Positions 17,365-25,827 of a DNA stretch of 64,000 nucleotides are shown one piece after another (within the stretch, counting starts at the first letter, position 1; every line of letters starts with the position of its first letter). The notes below the pieces were generated by a model, which worked only from the letters and a program-made list of their open reading frames with translations, was not told where the DNA came from and did no database searches. The position numbers and the translations under genes were made by a program. The DNA comes from Burkholderia sp. Ac-20365 (lineage in GTDB: Bacteria; Pseudomonadota; Gammaproteobacteria; Burkholderiales; Burkholderiaceae), in contig NZ_JAAGPI010000001.1 of assembly GCF_017104715.1 (NCBI RefSeq), positions 496,001-560,000 on the forward strand, written 5' to 3'.

Positions 17365-17993
17365 TCAGGATACTCATTGCAGACGATCACGCGATCGTGC
17401 GTGGCGGACTCAGGCAGATCATCGCAACGACCAGCGATATGGTGGTCGCGGCGGAAGCGGCACACGGCGCGGAAGTCGTCGACAAGCTGCGCGCCTGTGC
17501 CGTCGATCTGCTGCTGCTCGACATGACGATGCCGGGCATCAGCGGCGTCGATCTGATTCGCCGCGTGCGGGCCGATCTGCCCACATTGCCCGTGCTGGTG
17601 CTGAGCATTCACGACGAGGCGCAGGTGGCGTCGCGTGCGTTGCGTGCAGGTGCGACGGGCTATCTGACGAAAGACAGCGATCCCGACGTGCTGCTCGCCG
17701 CGATTCGCAAGCTTGCGGACGGCGGGCGTTTCATCGATCCAAAACTGGTCGACGCGATGGTCTTCGAGACGCATCGCGGCGACGTGCCGCCGCATGAAGT
17801 GCTGTCCGACCGCGAATTTCAGGTGTTGCAGATGCTGGCGGCGGGCAAGAGCATCAACGATATCGCCGACACCTGCGCGCTCAGCGCGAAAACGATCAGC
17901 ACGCACAAGATGCGGCTCATGCAAAAACTCGGTCTTGCGAACAATGCCGAGGTGATCCGTTACGCCATTCGCCATGGATTGATCGCCGAATAG
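17361..17993 (+). CDS. NarL/FixJ-type response regulator
   Basis: 210-residue response regulator. The receiver (residues 1-120) has the acidic pocket IADDH, Asp54 in LLLDMTMPG and Lys in TKDSDPD; the C-terminal LuxR-type helix-turn-helix begins LSDREFQVLQMLAAGKSINDIA and ends with NNAEVIRYAIRHGLI. Its ATG overlaps the stop of the HisKA_3 kinase (ATGA at 17361-17364), so it is the cognate output. Targets are unknown; the nearby exported protein and the phasin gene are candidates by position only. Confidence 0.93.
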   Translation: MIRILIADDHAIVRGGLRQIIATTSDMVVAAEAAHGAEVVDKLRACAVDLLLLDMTMPGISGVDLIRRVRADLPTLPVLVLSIHDEAQVASRALRAGATGYLTKDSDPDVLLAAIRKLADGGRFIDPKLVDAMVFETHRGDVPPHEVLSDREFQVLQMLAAGKSINDIADTCALSAKTISTHKMRLMQKLGLANNAEVIRYAIRHGLIAE

Positions 17994-18165
17994 GCGGGTG
18001 TAAGCGTTTCCACATAAGTCGCATGCGCGAAGGCTCGAAGTAAGCATCGCGATTGCAATATGTCGGCGGGTTTGCCCGAATGTCGATGCGGGCTGGCTCC
18101 TGACACGATCAGAGCAGGCCCGGCAACGCGGCCTATCCGCATTCCCGTATTCGTCACTCGTATTT

Positions 18166-19041
18166 ATGCATCGCAGGCGTTTTCTATTCGCTGCCGCGAG
18201 TGCCGCGGGCGCGACGCTCGCGGCGCGGGCCGCACCCGGCGACCATTTCGATATCGTCTATCCGCAGATCCGGCCGGGCAGGGACGTGCATGCCGCCTTC
18301 GCGCTCGCCACGCTCGATGTCGCGATGAAGGCGGCCAACGCGTCCTATACGACGCATCAACTCGATCTCGTGATGGAGCGCGGCCGCGCGCTGGCCGAAC
18401 TCGCGAGTGGCACCAGCATCAATCTGCATTGGACCAGCATGCAGGCGCAGGCCGAGCGCGGCCTGAACGTCGTGCATATCCCGATTCATCGCGGGCTGAT
18501 CGGGTATCGCGTGTTCCTTATTCGCCAGGACAGGCAGCCCGACTTCGACCGGATCGAAACACTCGACGATCTACGCTCGATGACGGGCGTTCAGGGCCTT
18601 GGCTGGATCGACACCGACATCATGCGCAACGCAGGCCTCTCCGTGCAGACGACATCGACCTACGAAACGATCTTCAAGATGGTCGAAGGGCGGCGCGTCG
18701 ACTATTTTCCGCGCGGGGTGATCGAGGCGTATCCGGAGATCGAATCGCGCAAGGACACGGAACCGAACCTCGCCGTCGAAAACCGTCTTCTGCTCGCCTA
18801 TCGCTCCGATTTTCTGTTTTACGTGTCGCCGAATCACGAACGGCTCGCCGCGACGATCGCGCGAGGTTTCTCGGCGGCGTGGCGCGACGGCTCATATCTG
18901 AAGTTGTTCAACACGCATCCGTATATCCAGAACGCGTTGAAGCGCGCAAATCTGGCCGGACGAAAAATCATCCGTATCGACAATCCATTTTTGTCAGATG
19001 AAGACCGCGCGATTCCGGACGCGTACTGGATGCATCTCTAG
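18166..19041 (+). CDS. Exported solute-binding-protein-like protein
   Basis: 291-residue protein with a twin-arginine-like leader (HRRRFLFAAASAAGATLAA) and a mature part resembling type 2 periplasmic binding proteins (FDIVYPQIRPG, IGYRVFLIR, LDDLRSMTGVQGLGWIDTDI, VDYFPRG). No transporter is nearby. It follows the three-gene signalling operon by 172 bp on the same strand, so it is plausibly the ligand sensor for the hybrid kinase's periplasmic domain; that is inference. No clear ribosome-binding site; the start is chosen from the leader. Confidence 0.72.
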   Translation: MHRRRFLFAAASAAGATLAARAAPGDHFDIVYPQIRPGRDVHAAFALATLDVAMKAANASYTTHQLDLVMERGRALAELASGTSINLHWTSMQAQAERGLNVVHIPIHRGLIGYRVFLIRQDRQPDFDRIETLDDLRSMTGVQGLGWIDTDIMRNAGLSVQTTSTYETIFKMVEGRRVDYFPRGVIEAYPEIESRKDTEPNLAVENRLLLAYRSDFLFYVSPNHERLAATIARGFSAAWRDGSYLKLFNTHPYIQNALKRANLAGRKIIRIDNPFLSDEDRAIPDAYWMHL

Positions 19042-19225
19042 CACATCCGCTGAAACGTAATCAGCGTTGATTTGGCTCAATATGTGGGAAATCACCCTAA
19101 AAACCTAGGGTAACTACCTACGTAACACTAGTTAATGATTGTCAAATGATGTGTTTAGAATGACGCTTCTAATGGTGCTTCGCACAAACATTCAGTAGTT
19201 GCGAACATCCATGCTATTCGCATGA

Positions 19226-19245
19226 CACAGCGCGGCCCCGCTGTG
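19226..19245. promoter_or_regulatory. Short inverted repeat upstream of the phasin gene
   Basis: CACAGCG (19226-19232) and CGCTGTG (19239-19245) are perfect inverted copies with a six-base G+C-rich spacer, about 45 bp before the phasin start. The whole 248-bp gap is markedly A+T-rich and also contains ACCCTA/TAGGGT dyad halves near 19095-19112. Could be an operator (for example for a PHB-responsive repressor) or an RNA hairpin. Confidence 0.35.
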
Positions 19246-19289
19246 CATATGGCAATGAGCTAATTAGTAAGACTAACGGAGTCACGTCA

Positions 19290-19808
19290 ATGAACACTCG
19301 GAATTCCGTAGGTGTCATATCGGCGTGGGAGCCTGGCATCTCTGCTCTCCACGCCTGGGCCATTCCCGCTGTTCGGGAAGTGCAATCCATTGCCGCACTT
19401 AATTTACAGATGATTAGCCAGTTCAATGGCGAAGCATTGAAAACACTGAGCACGATCAGCAGTGCTCGCAGCGTGACGGAACTGTCCGCCATCCATTGCG
19501 ATGCGGCCAGGCAGTTCACCACGCTATGCGCGCAATACGGCGAGGAGTTCGGCCGTATCGTGTCGCGCATGAACGTCGCGCTTCAGGAAGTCGGACAAAC
19601 ACAAGCGAAAACGAACGACATCCATCTGCGCGCCGTCGTCGACACATTCCAGAGCCGCACGCAAGCGGCTGCATCTGCCGTGACCTCGGCTGTCGCGACG
19701 GCGCTTGGCGCCGCGTCGACGCCCGAAGCGCTCGCGCAACAGCAAACCGAAGACGCGATCGCGCGCGCTTCCGCCGACACGCGTCCCCACAAAGCGGTTG
19801 TCGATTAA
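19290..19808 (+). CDS. Phasin family protein
   Basis: 172-residue granule-associated protein of the phasin family, which coats polyhydroxyalkanoate inclusions. It is mainly amphipathic helix: hydrophobic N-terminal part (PAVREVQSIAALNLQMISQFNGEAL) and a long alanine/glutamine-rich C-terminal helix (about residues 100-160) suited to trimerisation. A GGAG lies eight bases before ATG 19290. It precedes phaB by 189 bp, which supports a role in polyhydroxybutyrate storage. Confidence 0.82.
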   Translation: MNTRNSVGVISAWEPGISALHAWAIPAVREVQSIAALNLQMISQFNGEALKTLSTISSARSVTELSAIHCDAARQFTTLCAQYGEEFGRIVSRMNVALQEVGQTQAKTNDIHLRAVVDTFQSRTQAAASAVTSAVATALGAASTPEALAQQQTEDAIARASADTRPHKAVVD

Positions 19809-19997
19809 TCACCTCAAGCACAGGCATACGCCGGATCATCTACCGACACGCGACGTCGCAGTGAATCGCGAAACGCGCGCGCCGCAGCGAGCGGCGACAT
19901 AAAGGATCAGTCGGGGAGACCAGTCAACGGCCGCATCTGCGAACCGGCCAGTTGACGATCGGGAAGTTTCGCAACAAACGACTGACAGGTGTAAAGG

Positions 19998-20741
19998 ATG
20001 ACTAATCGAATTGCGTTGGTAACGGGCGGTATGGGTGGTCTGGGCGAGGCTATCAGCATCCGTTTGCACGACGCCGGCTATCGCGTGGTCGTGACGTGCT
20101 CGCCGGGCAATACGTGCCAGGACGAATGGCTGGCTGCGATGGAAGCCTCGGGCCGCGCGTTCTATGCCTATCCCGTCGATGTCGCCGACTACGACTCGTG
20201 CTACGCATGCGTGGCGAAGATCACGGCAGAGATCGGTCCCGTCGACATCCTCGTGAACAATGCGGGCATCACGCGCGACATGACGCTGCGCAAGCTCGAC
20301 AAGGTGAACTGGGACGCCGTGATGCGCACGAATCTCGACTCCGTCTTCAACATGACGAAGCCCGTCTGCGAAATGATGATGGAGCGCGGCTGGGGACGTG
20401 TGATCAATATTTCTTCGGTGAACGGCTCGAAGGGATCGGTCGGGCAGACCAACTATGCGGCTGCAAAAGCGGGCATGCACGGCTTCACGAAGGCGCTTGC
20501 ACTGGAAGTGGCGCGCAAGGGCGTGACCGTCAACACGATTTCGCCGGGCTATCTGGCAACGAAGATGGTCACCGCGATTCCGCAGGAGATCCTCGACACG
20601 AAGATCCTGCCGCAGATTCCGGCCGGCCGTCTCGGCAAGCCCGAAGAAGTGGCCGCGCTCGTTGCGTTCCTTTGCACGGAAGACGCGGGCTTTATCACAG
20701 GCGCAAATCTGGCTGTGAACGGCGGCCAGCATATGAACTGA
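19998..20741 (+). CDS. phaB: Acetoacetyl-CoA reductase
   Basis: 247-residue short-chain dehydrogenase reducing acetoacetyl-CoA to (R)-3-hydroxybutyryl-CoA with NADPH, the second step of polyhydroxybutyrate synthesis. Visible are the cofactor motif TGGMGGLG, NNAG, the catalytic Ser in INISSVNG, and Tyr/Lys in NYAAAKAG; the end ANLAVNGGQHMN matches PhaB closely. FabG is the alternative, but length, C-terminus and the adjacent phasin gene favour PhaB. phaA and phaC are not in the window, so this may be a secondary phaB copy. Confidence 0.9.
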   Translation: MTNRIALVTGGMGGLGEAISIRLHDAGYRVVVTCSPGNTCQDEWLAAMEASGRAFYAYPVDVADYDSCYACVAKITAEIGPVDILVNNAGITRDMTLRKLDKVNWDAVMRTNLDSVFNMTKPVCEMMMERGWGRVINISSVNGSKGSVGQTNYAAAKAGMHGFTKALALEVARKGVTVNTISPGYLATKMVTAIPQEILDTKILPQIPAGRLGKPEEVAALVAFLCTEDAGFITGANLAVNGGQHMN

Positions 20742-21034
20742 TTCTGTATCGACAAGAACGAGGGCCCGTGCCTCTCATGGCGAAAACGGAAAGGCCCCGA
20801 CAAGGAAGAAGTGGTGGAGACAAAACAACAGCTTTATCAATGCCGGTGCACGAATCGGGTCGTCGTCGTGAACCGGACTTTTGGGCCGCGTACTCCTGCG
20901 GATCGTGATGCGGGTCGATACCGCGAACTGGTTTTCGAGCAGTGCATGCAAGCCGGAAATTGTCCGAAGTCCGGCCAGTGCCCGCTCTGAAACCCGAGGC
21001 GATGCTGCAAGAGTAGTTGCTACAGGGGATGGCA

Positions 21035-21193
21035 ATGAACGAAACATGGATTGTGACTGCGCTGGGTGGATCCGTGCTGTTGATTGCGTTGCTGTCGGTG
21101 GTGCAGCACTACCGTCGCGAGCGGACGCGCGCGGAATTGTTGAAGAACCTGGATCACCATAGCTGGTGCCGCTTCTCGCGCGCGCGGCGTTAA
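21035..21193 (+). CDS. Small single-pass membrane protein
   Basis: 52-residue protein with one hydrophobic helix (WIVTALGGSVLLIALLSVV, residues 5-23) followed by a basic tail rich in arginine, a K-in/N-out type layout. The ATG at 21035 has AGGGGA six bases upstream; the ATG at 21029 overlaps that site and is less likely. It ends just before a strong terminator at 21210-21244, supporting expression. Function unknown. The 293-bp gap between phaB and this gene shows nothing I can support. Confidence 0.6.
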   Translation: MNETWIVTALGGSVLLIALLSVVQHYRRERTRAELLKNLDHHSWCRFSRARR

Positions 21194-21209
21194 AAGGCAT
21201 GGCAGGTTG

Positions 21210-21244
21210 GCGCCCTTGCATCGTGCGAGGGCGCTTTGGCTTTT
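21210..21244 (+). terminator. Rho-independent terminator
   Basis: GCGCCCTTGCA (21210-21220) pairs with TGCGAGGGCGC (21224-21234) with one mismatch and a three-base loop, followed by TTTGGCTTTT. It lies between the small membrane protein gene and a convergent LysR gene. Confidence 0.75.
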
Positions 21245-21268
21245 GGGAATGATCCGCACGCGGATCGC

Positions 21269-22516
21269 TTACGCTTCCGCCGTGCTGAGCGTGCGCGCCA
21301 CGTCGACGACGGCAAGGCGTATCGCGTCGATCAACGCGCGCGCAGCGGGTGACGGCGTGCCTGCCGCGCGCATCGTCAGGCCGATATCGCGCCGCGTGTT
21401 GTGCAGCTTCACGTCCAGCATGACTAGTTCGCCCGACTGACATTCGTAGTGCAATTGCTGCGTGGACAAGGCCGCGAGCATGTCCGTGCCGAGCAGCAGG
21501 CCGCGAATGACAGCAAGATCCGCCGTTTCGACTGACGGCATTGGCGGCTTCAGCTTGATGCGCTTGAATTGCGCTTCGAAGAGCCCACGCGCAGGTGCAT
21601 GGCTGCGTGGCACGATCCATTGCACGTTCTGCAGATCCGCAATGGTGAGGCCGCGCGCGTTCGCAAGCGGATGCGTGCGCCTTGCGAGCACGACCATATC
21701 GTCCGACATCAGGCGCTCGTTCATGAGGCCGCTCGACGCGTCGTTCTCGCGCAACGCGCCGAGAATGAAATCGATGTCGCCCGCGCGCAGACCTGCGACG
21801 AGTGTTTCGTACGCGCTTTCGTCGGTGATGATGCGCACTCCCGGATGCTTCGCGCTCATGCTGGCGATCGCTTTCGGCAGGATCAGCGTACGTCCGAGCG
21901 GCAGCGCGCCCACTGTTACCGCGCCCTGAATATAGCCGTGCAACGCGGCGATATCGTCGGGCACGTGACGCAGTTCGTTCAGCGCGCGGCGCACGTGGAG
22001 CAGAAAAGTTTCGCCTTCCGTGGTCAGCAGGATGCCGCGCGGGCTGCGATGGAACAGTTGCAAGCCCGAGCCGCTTTCGAGCAAGCGAATGGCGGTGCTC
22101 ACAGCCGGCTGGCTGATGCCGAATGCCTTCGCCGCACTCGGCATATGCCGATGCCGCGCGAGCGCTGCAAACAGCTGCAAACGCCGCGTGTTGAGCAGAT
22201 AGGCGGGCAATGAACCCTCGGCAGCGGGACGGCGGCGCGCCTGTCGCGCGGCGCACCATTGCGCGAGTTCTTCGAGTTCGGCAAAAAGCCGTTCGCAGCG
22301 ATTCAGCACAGCGCGGCCGACGGGCGTCGGCAGCATGCCGGACGGCTTGCGATCGAACAGCGGTTCTTCGAGCGCTGCTTCGAGTTCCTGCACCGAGCGC
22401 GTCACCGCCGATTGCGCGCGAAACAGCGCGGAGGCCGCGCGCGTCGCGCTGCCCGTGTCGGCGACGAGTTTGAAGGCGCGCAACTGCGCGATATTGAGAA
22501 GTTCTTTGCTGCTCAC
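21269..22516 (-). CDS. LysR-type regulator with two tandem winged-helix domains
   Basis: 415 residues, about 100 more than a usual LysR protein. The extra length is a second DNA-binding domain: the first wHTH is about residues 8-68 (ATRAASALFRAQSAVTRSV) and the second about 109-170 (MPSAAKAFGISQPAVSTAI), then a normal effector domain beginning GAVTVGALPLG. The linker is charged (QARRRPAAEG). The start is GTG at 22514-22516. It lies 40 bp downstream of a GntR gene on the same strand; both probably act on the aromatic-acid transporter region. Tandem-HTH LysR proteins exist in some aromatic-degradation loci, but I cannot name the ligand. Confidence 0.88.
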   Translation of the reverse strand: MSSKELLNIAQLRAFKLVADTGSATRAASALFRAQSAVTRSVQELEAALEEPLFDRKPSGMLPTPVGRAVLNRCERLFAELEELAQWCAARQARRRPAAEGSLPAYLLNTRRLQLFAALARHRHMPSAAKAFGISQPAVSTAIRLLESGSGLQLFHRSPRGILLTTEGETFLLHVRRALNELRHVPDDIAALHGYIQGAVTVGALPLGRTLILPKAIASMSAKHPGVRIITDESAYETLVAGLRAGDIDFILGALRENDASSGLMNERLMSDDMVVLARRTHPLANARGLTIADLQNVQWIVPRSHAPARGLFEAQFKRIKLKPPMPSVETADLAVIRGLLLGTDMLAALSTQQLHYECQSGELVMLDVKLHNTRRDIGLTMRAAGTPSPAARALIDAIRLAVVDVARTLSTAEA

Positions 22517-22556
22517 GTGACCGGCCGTAGGAAAGTGCGTGTTGCGGGAATCGTCA

Positions 22557-23258
22557 TCATGCGGCGCCCGCGATCAGGCGCAGGGCGGGCAATGACAGAT
22601 TGAGGCTTTCCTTCGATATATTCGTATGCTCCTTCATCAGCGCGTCGACGCGTGCGCCTTCGCCGTTGATGAGCGCGCCGGCAATCGCATGATGCTGCCG
22701 GTGCGCGTACATCAACATCGCGAACTGGCGTTCGCGCGCGGAGTCGTCGAATGCGATCGTCGAGGGCGCAACGAACGGGATCTTGTCGTTCAGGCTCAAT
22801 GCAGCGCTGATGGCCGCGTTCTGTGCGGCATCGATGATGAGAGCATGAAAGCGGCCGTTCATCGCCGCATAGCGCACGTCGTCGCCCTGCTTCAGCGCGC
22901 CCGCGTTGAAGATCTCGTCGCCTTCGCGCAGGCAGGCGTTCAGCGCCGCGGCGAGCGCCGCGCTCACGCCTTGTTCCGCGACCGTGCGCGCGGCGAGACC
23001 TTCGAGCACACCACGCACGTCGATCGCATTGAGCACGTCGCGTACGCTGAAACGCCGCACCACATAGCCGCGCGCGCCCGAGCGCTCCAGCAGCGCTTCA
23101 CTGGCGAGCACGCTCAATGCGTAGCGCAGCGGCGTGCGCGACACGCCAAGCCATTGCGAGAGCTGCGCTTCGACAAGCCGCTGGCCGGGCGCCAGCTCGC
23201 CCGACAGGATCTTTTCGCGCAGCGTCTGGACGATCGCTTGCTGTGTTGTCTCGTTCAT
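22557..23258 (-). CDS. GntR family regulator with FCD effector domain
   Basis: 233-residue repressor of the FadR subfamily. The N-terminal winged helix is clear (LREKILSGELAPGQRLVEAQLSQWLGVSRTP spans residues about 13-43), followed by an all-helical FCD domain with metal-binding candidates (the HALIIDAAQN and YAHRQHHAIAGAL histidines). Start ATG 23256-23258. It is divergent from the AAHS transporter gene across a 540-bp gap and upstream of the double-HTH LysR gene. The usual role is repression of a carboxylic- or aromatic-acid catabolic operon until the acid binds. Confidence 0.88.
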   Translation of the reverse strand: MNETTQQAIVQTLREKILSGELAPGQRLVEAQLSQWLGVSRTPLRYALSVLASEALLERSGARGYVVRRFSVRDVLNAIDVRGVLEGLAARTVAEQGVSAALAAALNACLREGDEIFNAGALKQGDDVRYAAMNGRFHALIIDAAQNAAISAALSLNDKIPFVAPSTIAFDDSARERQFAMLMYAHRQHHAIAGALINGEGARVDALMKEHTNISKESLNLSLPALRLIAGAA

Positions 23259-23798
23259 GTGTTTCGACTCATCGGCTGGTCAGTATAACGGCGCTCGCGA
23301 GCGCGTCACAACGCTTCTGCAGCGCATTGCGACTTGATTCGCTTGCCATCTGTTCTGTTTATCGGCATGTACGTCTGCCGATGCGCAAACGGATGTGCGA
23401 GGCCGCTCGCCGGGATACCAAAAGGCTTGTCTGGCGCGGAACTGAGCCGCATCGAAGCCGCCTGTGTACTGCCCGAACGCCTTTCTTACTGAGTCTGACA
23501 AGGATTTCATGTGGTTTACCCGCACTACCGGGAACCTGGCCTGCATCGATATCTTTGTATCCCAAGATAGCCGCAAGTCCAGCAAGCAGCAAAGACTGCG
23601 GTCAATCCGATTGGCGCGTGAACGTCGCGCATCGTGAAGTGACGGAAGAGAACGAAATGGCAAGTGAGATCGGCAGGTTGCACATCCTTCAGCGAACACA
23701 GCCGCTGACTCTTTCGTAGTCGCTTTTCTCCTTCGATACAACAAGACCCAGGGTTCGTCAGAAGCCCAGGGCGGGGATTCTTTTTTCCGGAGACATCT
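23259..23798. other. 540-bp intergenic region between gntR-type gene and transporter
   Basis: No convincing gene. Open frames here lack ribosome-binding sites and coding bias. The region is the shared upstream DNA of the GntR regulator and the transporter, so promoters and operators are expected. A CCGGAGA lies just before the transporter ATG. A CCCAGGG direct pair (about 23747 and 23766) followed by TTCTTTTTT at 23778-23786 has no matching stem, so I do not call it a terminator. Confidence 0.5.
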
Positions 23799-25142
23799 AT
23801 GAAACCTGCAGAATCAGTCGACATCAAGGCGTTTATCGACGCACGCAAGATGTCGGCGTACCAGTGGCTCGTGCTCGTGCTGTGCTTCTGGATCGTCACC
23901 ATGGACGGGCTCGATACGGCGGTCATGGGATTTGTCGCGCCCGTCATCATGCATGACTGGAGCGTGAGCCGCGCGGCCTTCGGCCCCGTGATGAGTGCCG
24001 CGATGGTCGGCCTCGCAGTCGGCGCGCTGGTTGCCGGGCCGATGGCGGATCGGGTCGGGCGCAAGAAGATATTGATCGGTTCGGTGTTCTGCTTCGGCTT
24101 CTTCAGCCTGCTGTGCGCATTCGCCGAGACGCCCACCGCGCTCGTCATCCTGCGCTTTCTCACGGGCCTCGGGCTCGGCGCAGCGATGCCGAACTCGACG
24201 ACGCTGCTGTCCGAATACGTGCCGTCGCGCAGCCGTTCGCTGCTGCTCACGATCATGTTTACAGGCTTCAATTTCGGCTCGGGCGCGGGCGGCTTCATCG
24301 CCGCGTGGCTGATTCCGCACTTCGGCTGGCGTGCCGTGTTCATGTTCGGCGGCATCCTGCCCATCGTCAGCGTGCCGTTGCTGTTGTGGCTGCTGCCCGA
24401 GTCCGCACGTCTGATGCTGGTGCGCAAGGCCGTTACGGAGCGGATCGCAAGCACGCTGGGACGCGTATGCGGCCACCGTTTCGACGAAGACGTGCGCTTC
24501 ACGGCACCTGAGCCTGTCGTCGCAGCGAAAGCGCCCGTGCGCATGCTGTTCGCCGACGGCTACGCGATGAGCACGCTGATGCTGTGGGTCACGTACTTCA
24601 TGGGCCTGCTGATCATCTATCTGCTGACGGGCTGGCTGCCGACGCTGATCAAGGATGCTGGCCTTCCTGTCGAACGCGCGGCCGCTATCACCGGCATGTT
24701 CCAGCTTGGCGGCACGGTTGGCGCAGTCGCCGTCGGCTTCGCGATGGACCGGATGGACCGCAATGCGGTGATCGGCATGTCGTATCTGCTTGGCGGCGTG
24801 TTCATCTTCGCGCTCGGCATGGGCACGCTGCAGTCCGGCATGTTGCCCGTTCTCGTTGCGTGTGCCGGCTTCTTCATGAGCGGCGCGCAGACGGGCCTCA
24901 ATGCGCTCGCGCCGTCCTGCTACCCGACTCGTGCCCGTGCAACGGGTGTCAGCTGGATGCTCGGCTTCGGCCGGCTTGGCGGGATTCTCGGTTCGCTCGT
25001 GGGCGGTGCGTTGCTCTCGCTGGGTTTCAGCTTCTCGACGGTGTTCTCGGTGCTCGCGGTACCTGCGGTGATCGCCGCCATTGCGATCGTGATGAACCGC
25101 GTTGCGTCGCGCCTCATTACGAGCCCGGTCGCCGATGTTTGA
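23799..25142 (+). CDS. AAHS-family aromatic acid:H+ symporter (MFS)
   Basis: 447-residue, 12-helix inner-membrane importer of the aromatic acid:H+ symporter family (PcaK/BenK/MhpT type). It has DGLDTAVMGF in helix 1, the Asp pair region important for substrate transport in this family, the loop 2-3 signature GPMADRVGRKK and the loop 8-9 counterpart GFAMDRMDRN. The two regulators upstream (GntR and LysR) and the porin downstream suggest aromatic or related carboxylate uptake, although no ring-cleavage genes are in the window. Confidence 0.9.
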   Translation: MKPAESVDIKAFIDARKMSAYQWLVLVLCFWIVTMDGLDTAVMGFVAPVIMHDWSVSRAAFGPVMSAAMVGLAVGALVAGPMADRVGRKKILIGSVFCFGFFSLLCAFAETPTALVILRFLTGLGLGAAMPNSTTLLSEYVPSRSRSLLLTIMFTGFNFGSGAGGFIAAWLIPHFGWRAVFMFGGILPIVSVPLLLWLLPESARLMLVRKAVTERIASTLGRVCGHRFDEDVRFTAPEPVVAAKAPVRMLFADGYAMSTLMLWVTYFMGLLIIYLLTGWLPTLIKDAGLPVERAAAITGMFQLGGTVGAVAVGFAMDRMDRNAVIGMSYLLGGVFIFALGMGTLQSGMLPVLVACAGFFMSGAQTGLNALAPSCYPTRARATGVSWMLGFGRLGGILGSLVGGALLSLGFSFSTVFSVLAVPAVIAAIAIVMNRVASRLITSPVADV

Positions 25143-25159
25143 GCCTGTCAGATGAAATA

Positions 25160-25182
25160 AGCCGATGGCAGCGCCATCGGCT
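25160..25182 (+). terminator. Intergenic hairpin after the transporter gene
   Basis: AGCCGATGGC (25160-25169) and GCCATCGGCT (25173-25182) form a perfect 10-bp stem with a three-base loop. No T run follows, so it may attenuate rather than end transcription, or stabilise the 3' end of the transporter message. Confidence 0.5.
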
Positions 25183-25224
25183 CACGCAGCACCCAACGTT
25201 TTAACCGACATGAGGAGACAGGAG

Positions 25225-25767
25225 ATGGGTGGCAACTTCAGCATGAGCGGCAAGGAACTCGGCGGCGATCTCGCGCCGGGCGCAGCGGGTTGGTCGAGCA
25301 TGTCGGCGATGTTCCGCGCAGGCGTTGCGGGCGGATTGCTCGGCGCGGTGATCATCTGGATCTACGAGGCGGTCGTGTGGGTGGGCATCCAGCATCTGAT
25401 GCCGCTTGCAGGCATTCCGCGCAATGCAACGGGGCTGGTGTTCGGCAAGGCGGTGCAGGAATCGATTGGCGTGTGGGCGTATATCGTCGGCACGGGCATT
25501 CACTTTGTCTTCGCGATTGCGTGGGGCGTGCTGTTCGCCATGGTCTGGCCGTACTTTCGGCGCCGCGGTTACGAAGCCACTTTCGTCGCGCTCTTTTACG
25601 CGGTGCTCGCATGGATCGCCATGCATGTCGCGATCATCATCGCGTCGGATAACCACCCGGATTACACGAATCCGAATGTCGTGATTGGCGGCTTCATGTC
25701 TCACTTCTTCTTTACCGTGCCACTCGCTTTGACGGTAAAGCGGAAATTGAGCGAATACAGAAAATAA
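25225..25767 (+). CDS. Conserved multi-pass membrane protein, unknown function
   Basis: 180-residue inner-membrane protein with about four hydrophobic helices (AGVAGGLLGAVIIWIYEAVVW, YIVGTGIHFVFAIAWGVLFAM, VALFYAVLAWIAMHVAIIIA and the FMSHFFFTVPLAL segment). Histidines in helices (GIHF, MHVA, SHFFF) could bind metal or haem; this is only a possibility. Start ATG 25225 is seven bases after GAGGAG. It lies between the transporter and the porin, 82 bp and 60 bp apart, and may be co-transcribed with the porin. Confidence 0.7.
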   Translation: MGGNFSMSGKELGGDLAPGAAGWSSMSAMFRAGVAGGLLGAVIIWIYEAVVWVGIQHLMPLAGIPRNATGLVFGKAVQESIGVWAYIVGTGIHFVFAIAWGVLFAMVWPYFRRRGYEATFVALFYAVLAWIAMHVAIIIASDNHPDYTNPNVVIGGFMSHFFFTVPLALTVKRKLSEYRK

Positions 25768-25827
25768 ACGACGCAGTTCAAAGAATTCAAACAGTAGCAA
25801 CAACCAGCAAGGATGGAGGTCAGAAGA

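Noticed and set aside
23280..23744. Minus-strand frame in the GntR-transporter intergenic region
   Set aside because: No ribosome-binding site, mixed composition, no recognisable domain.
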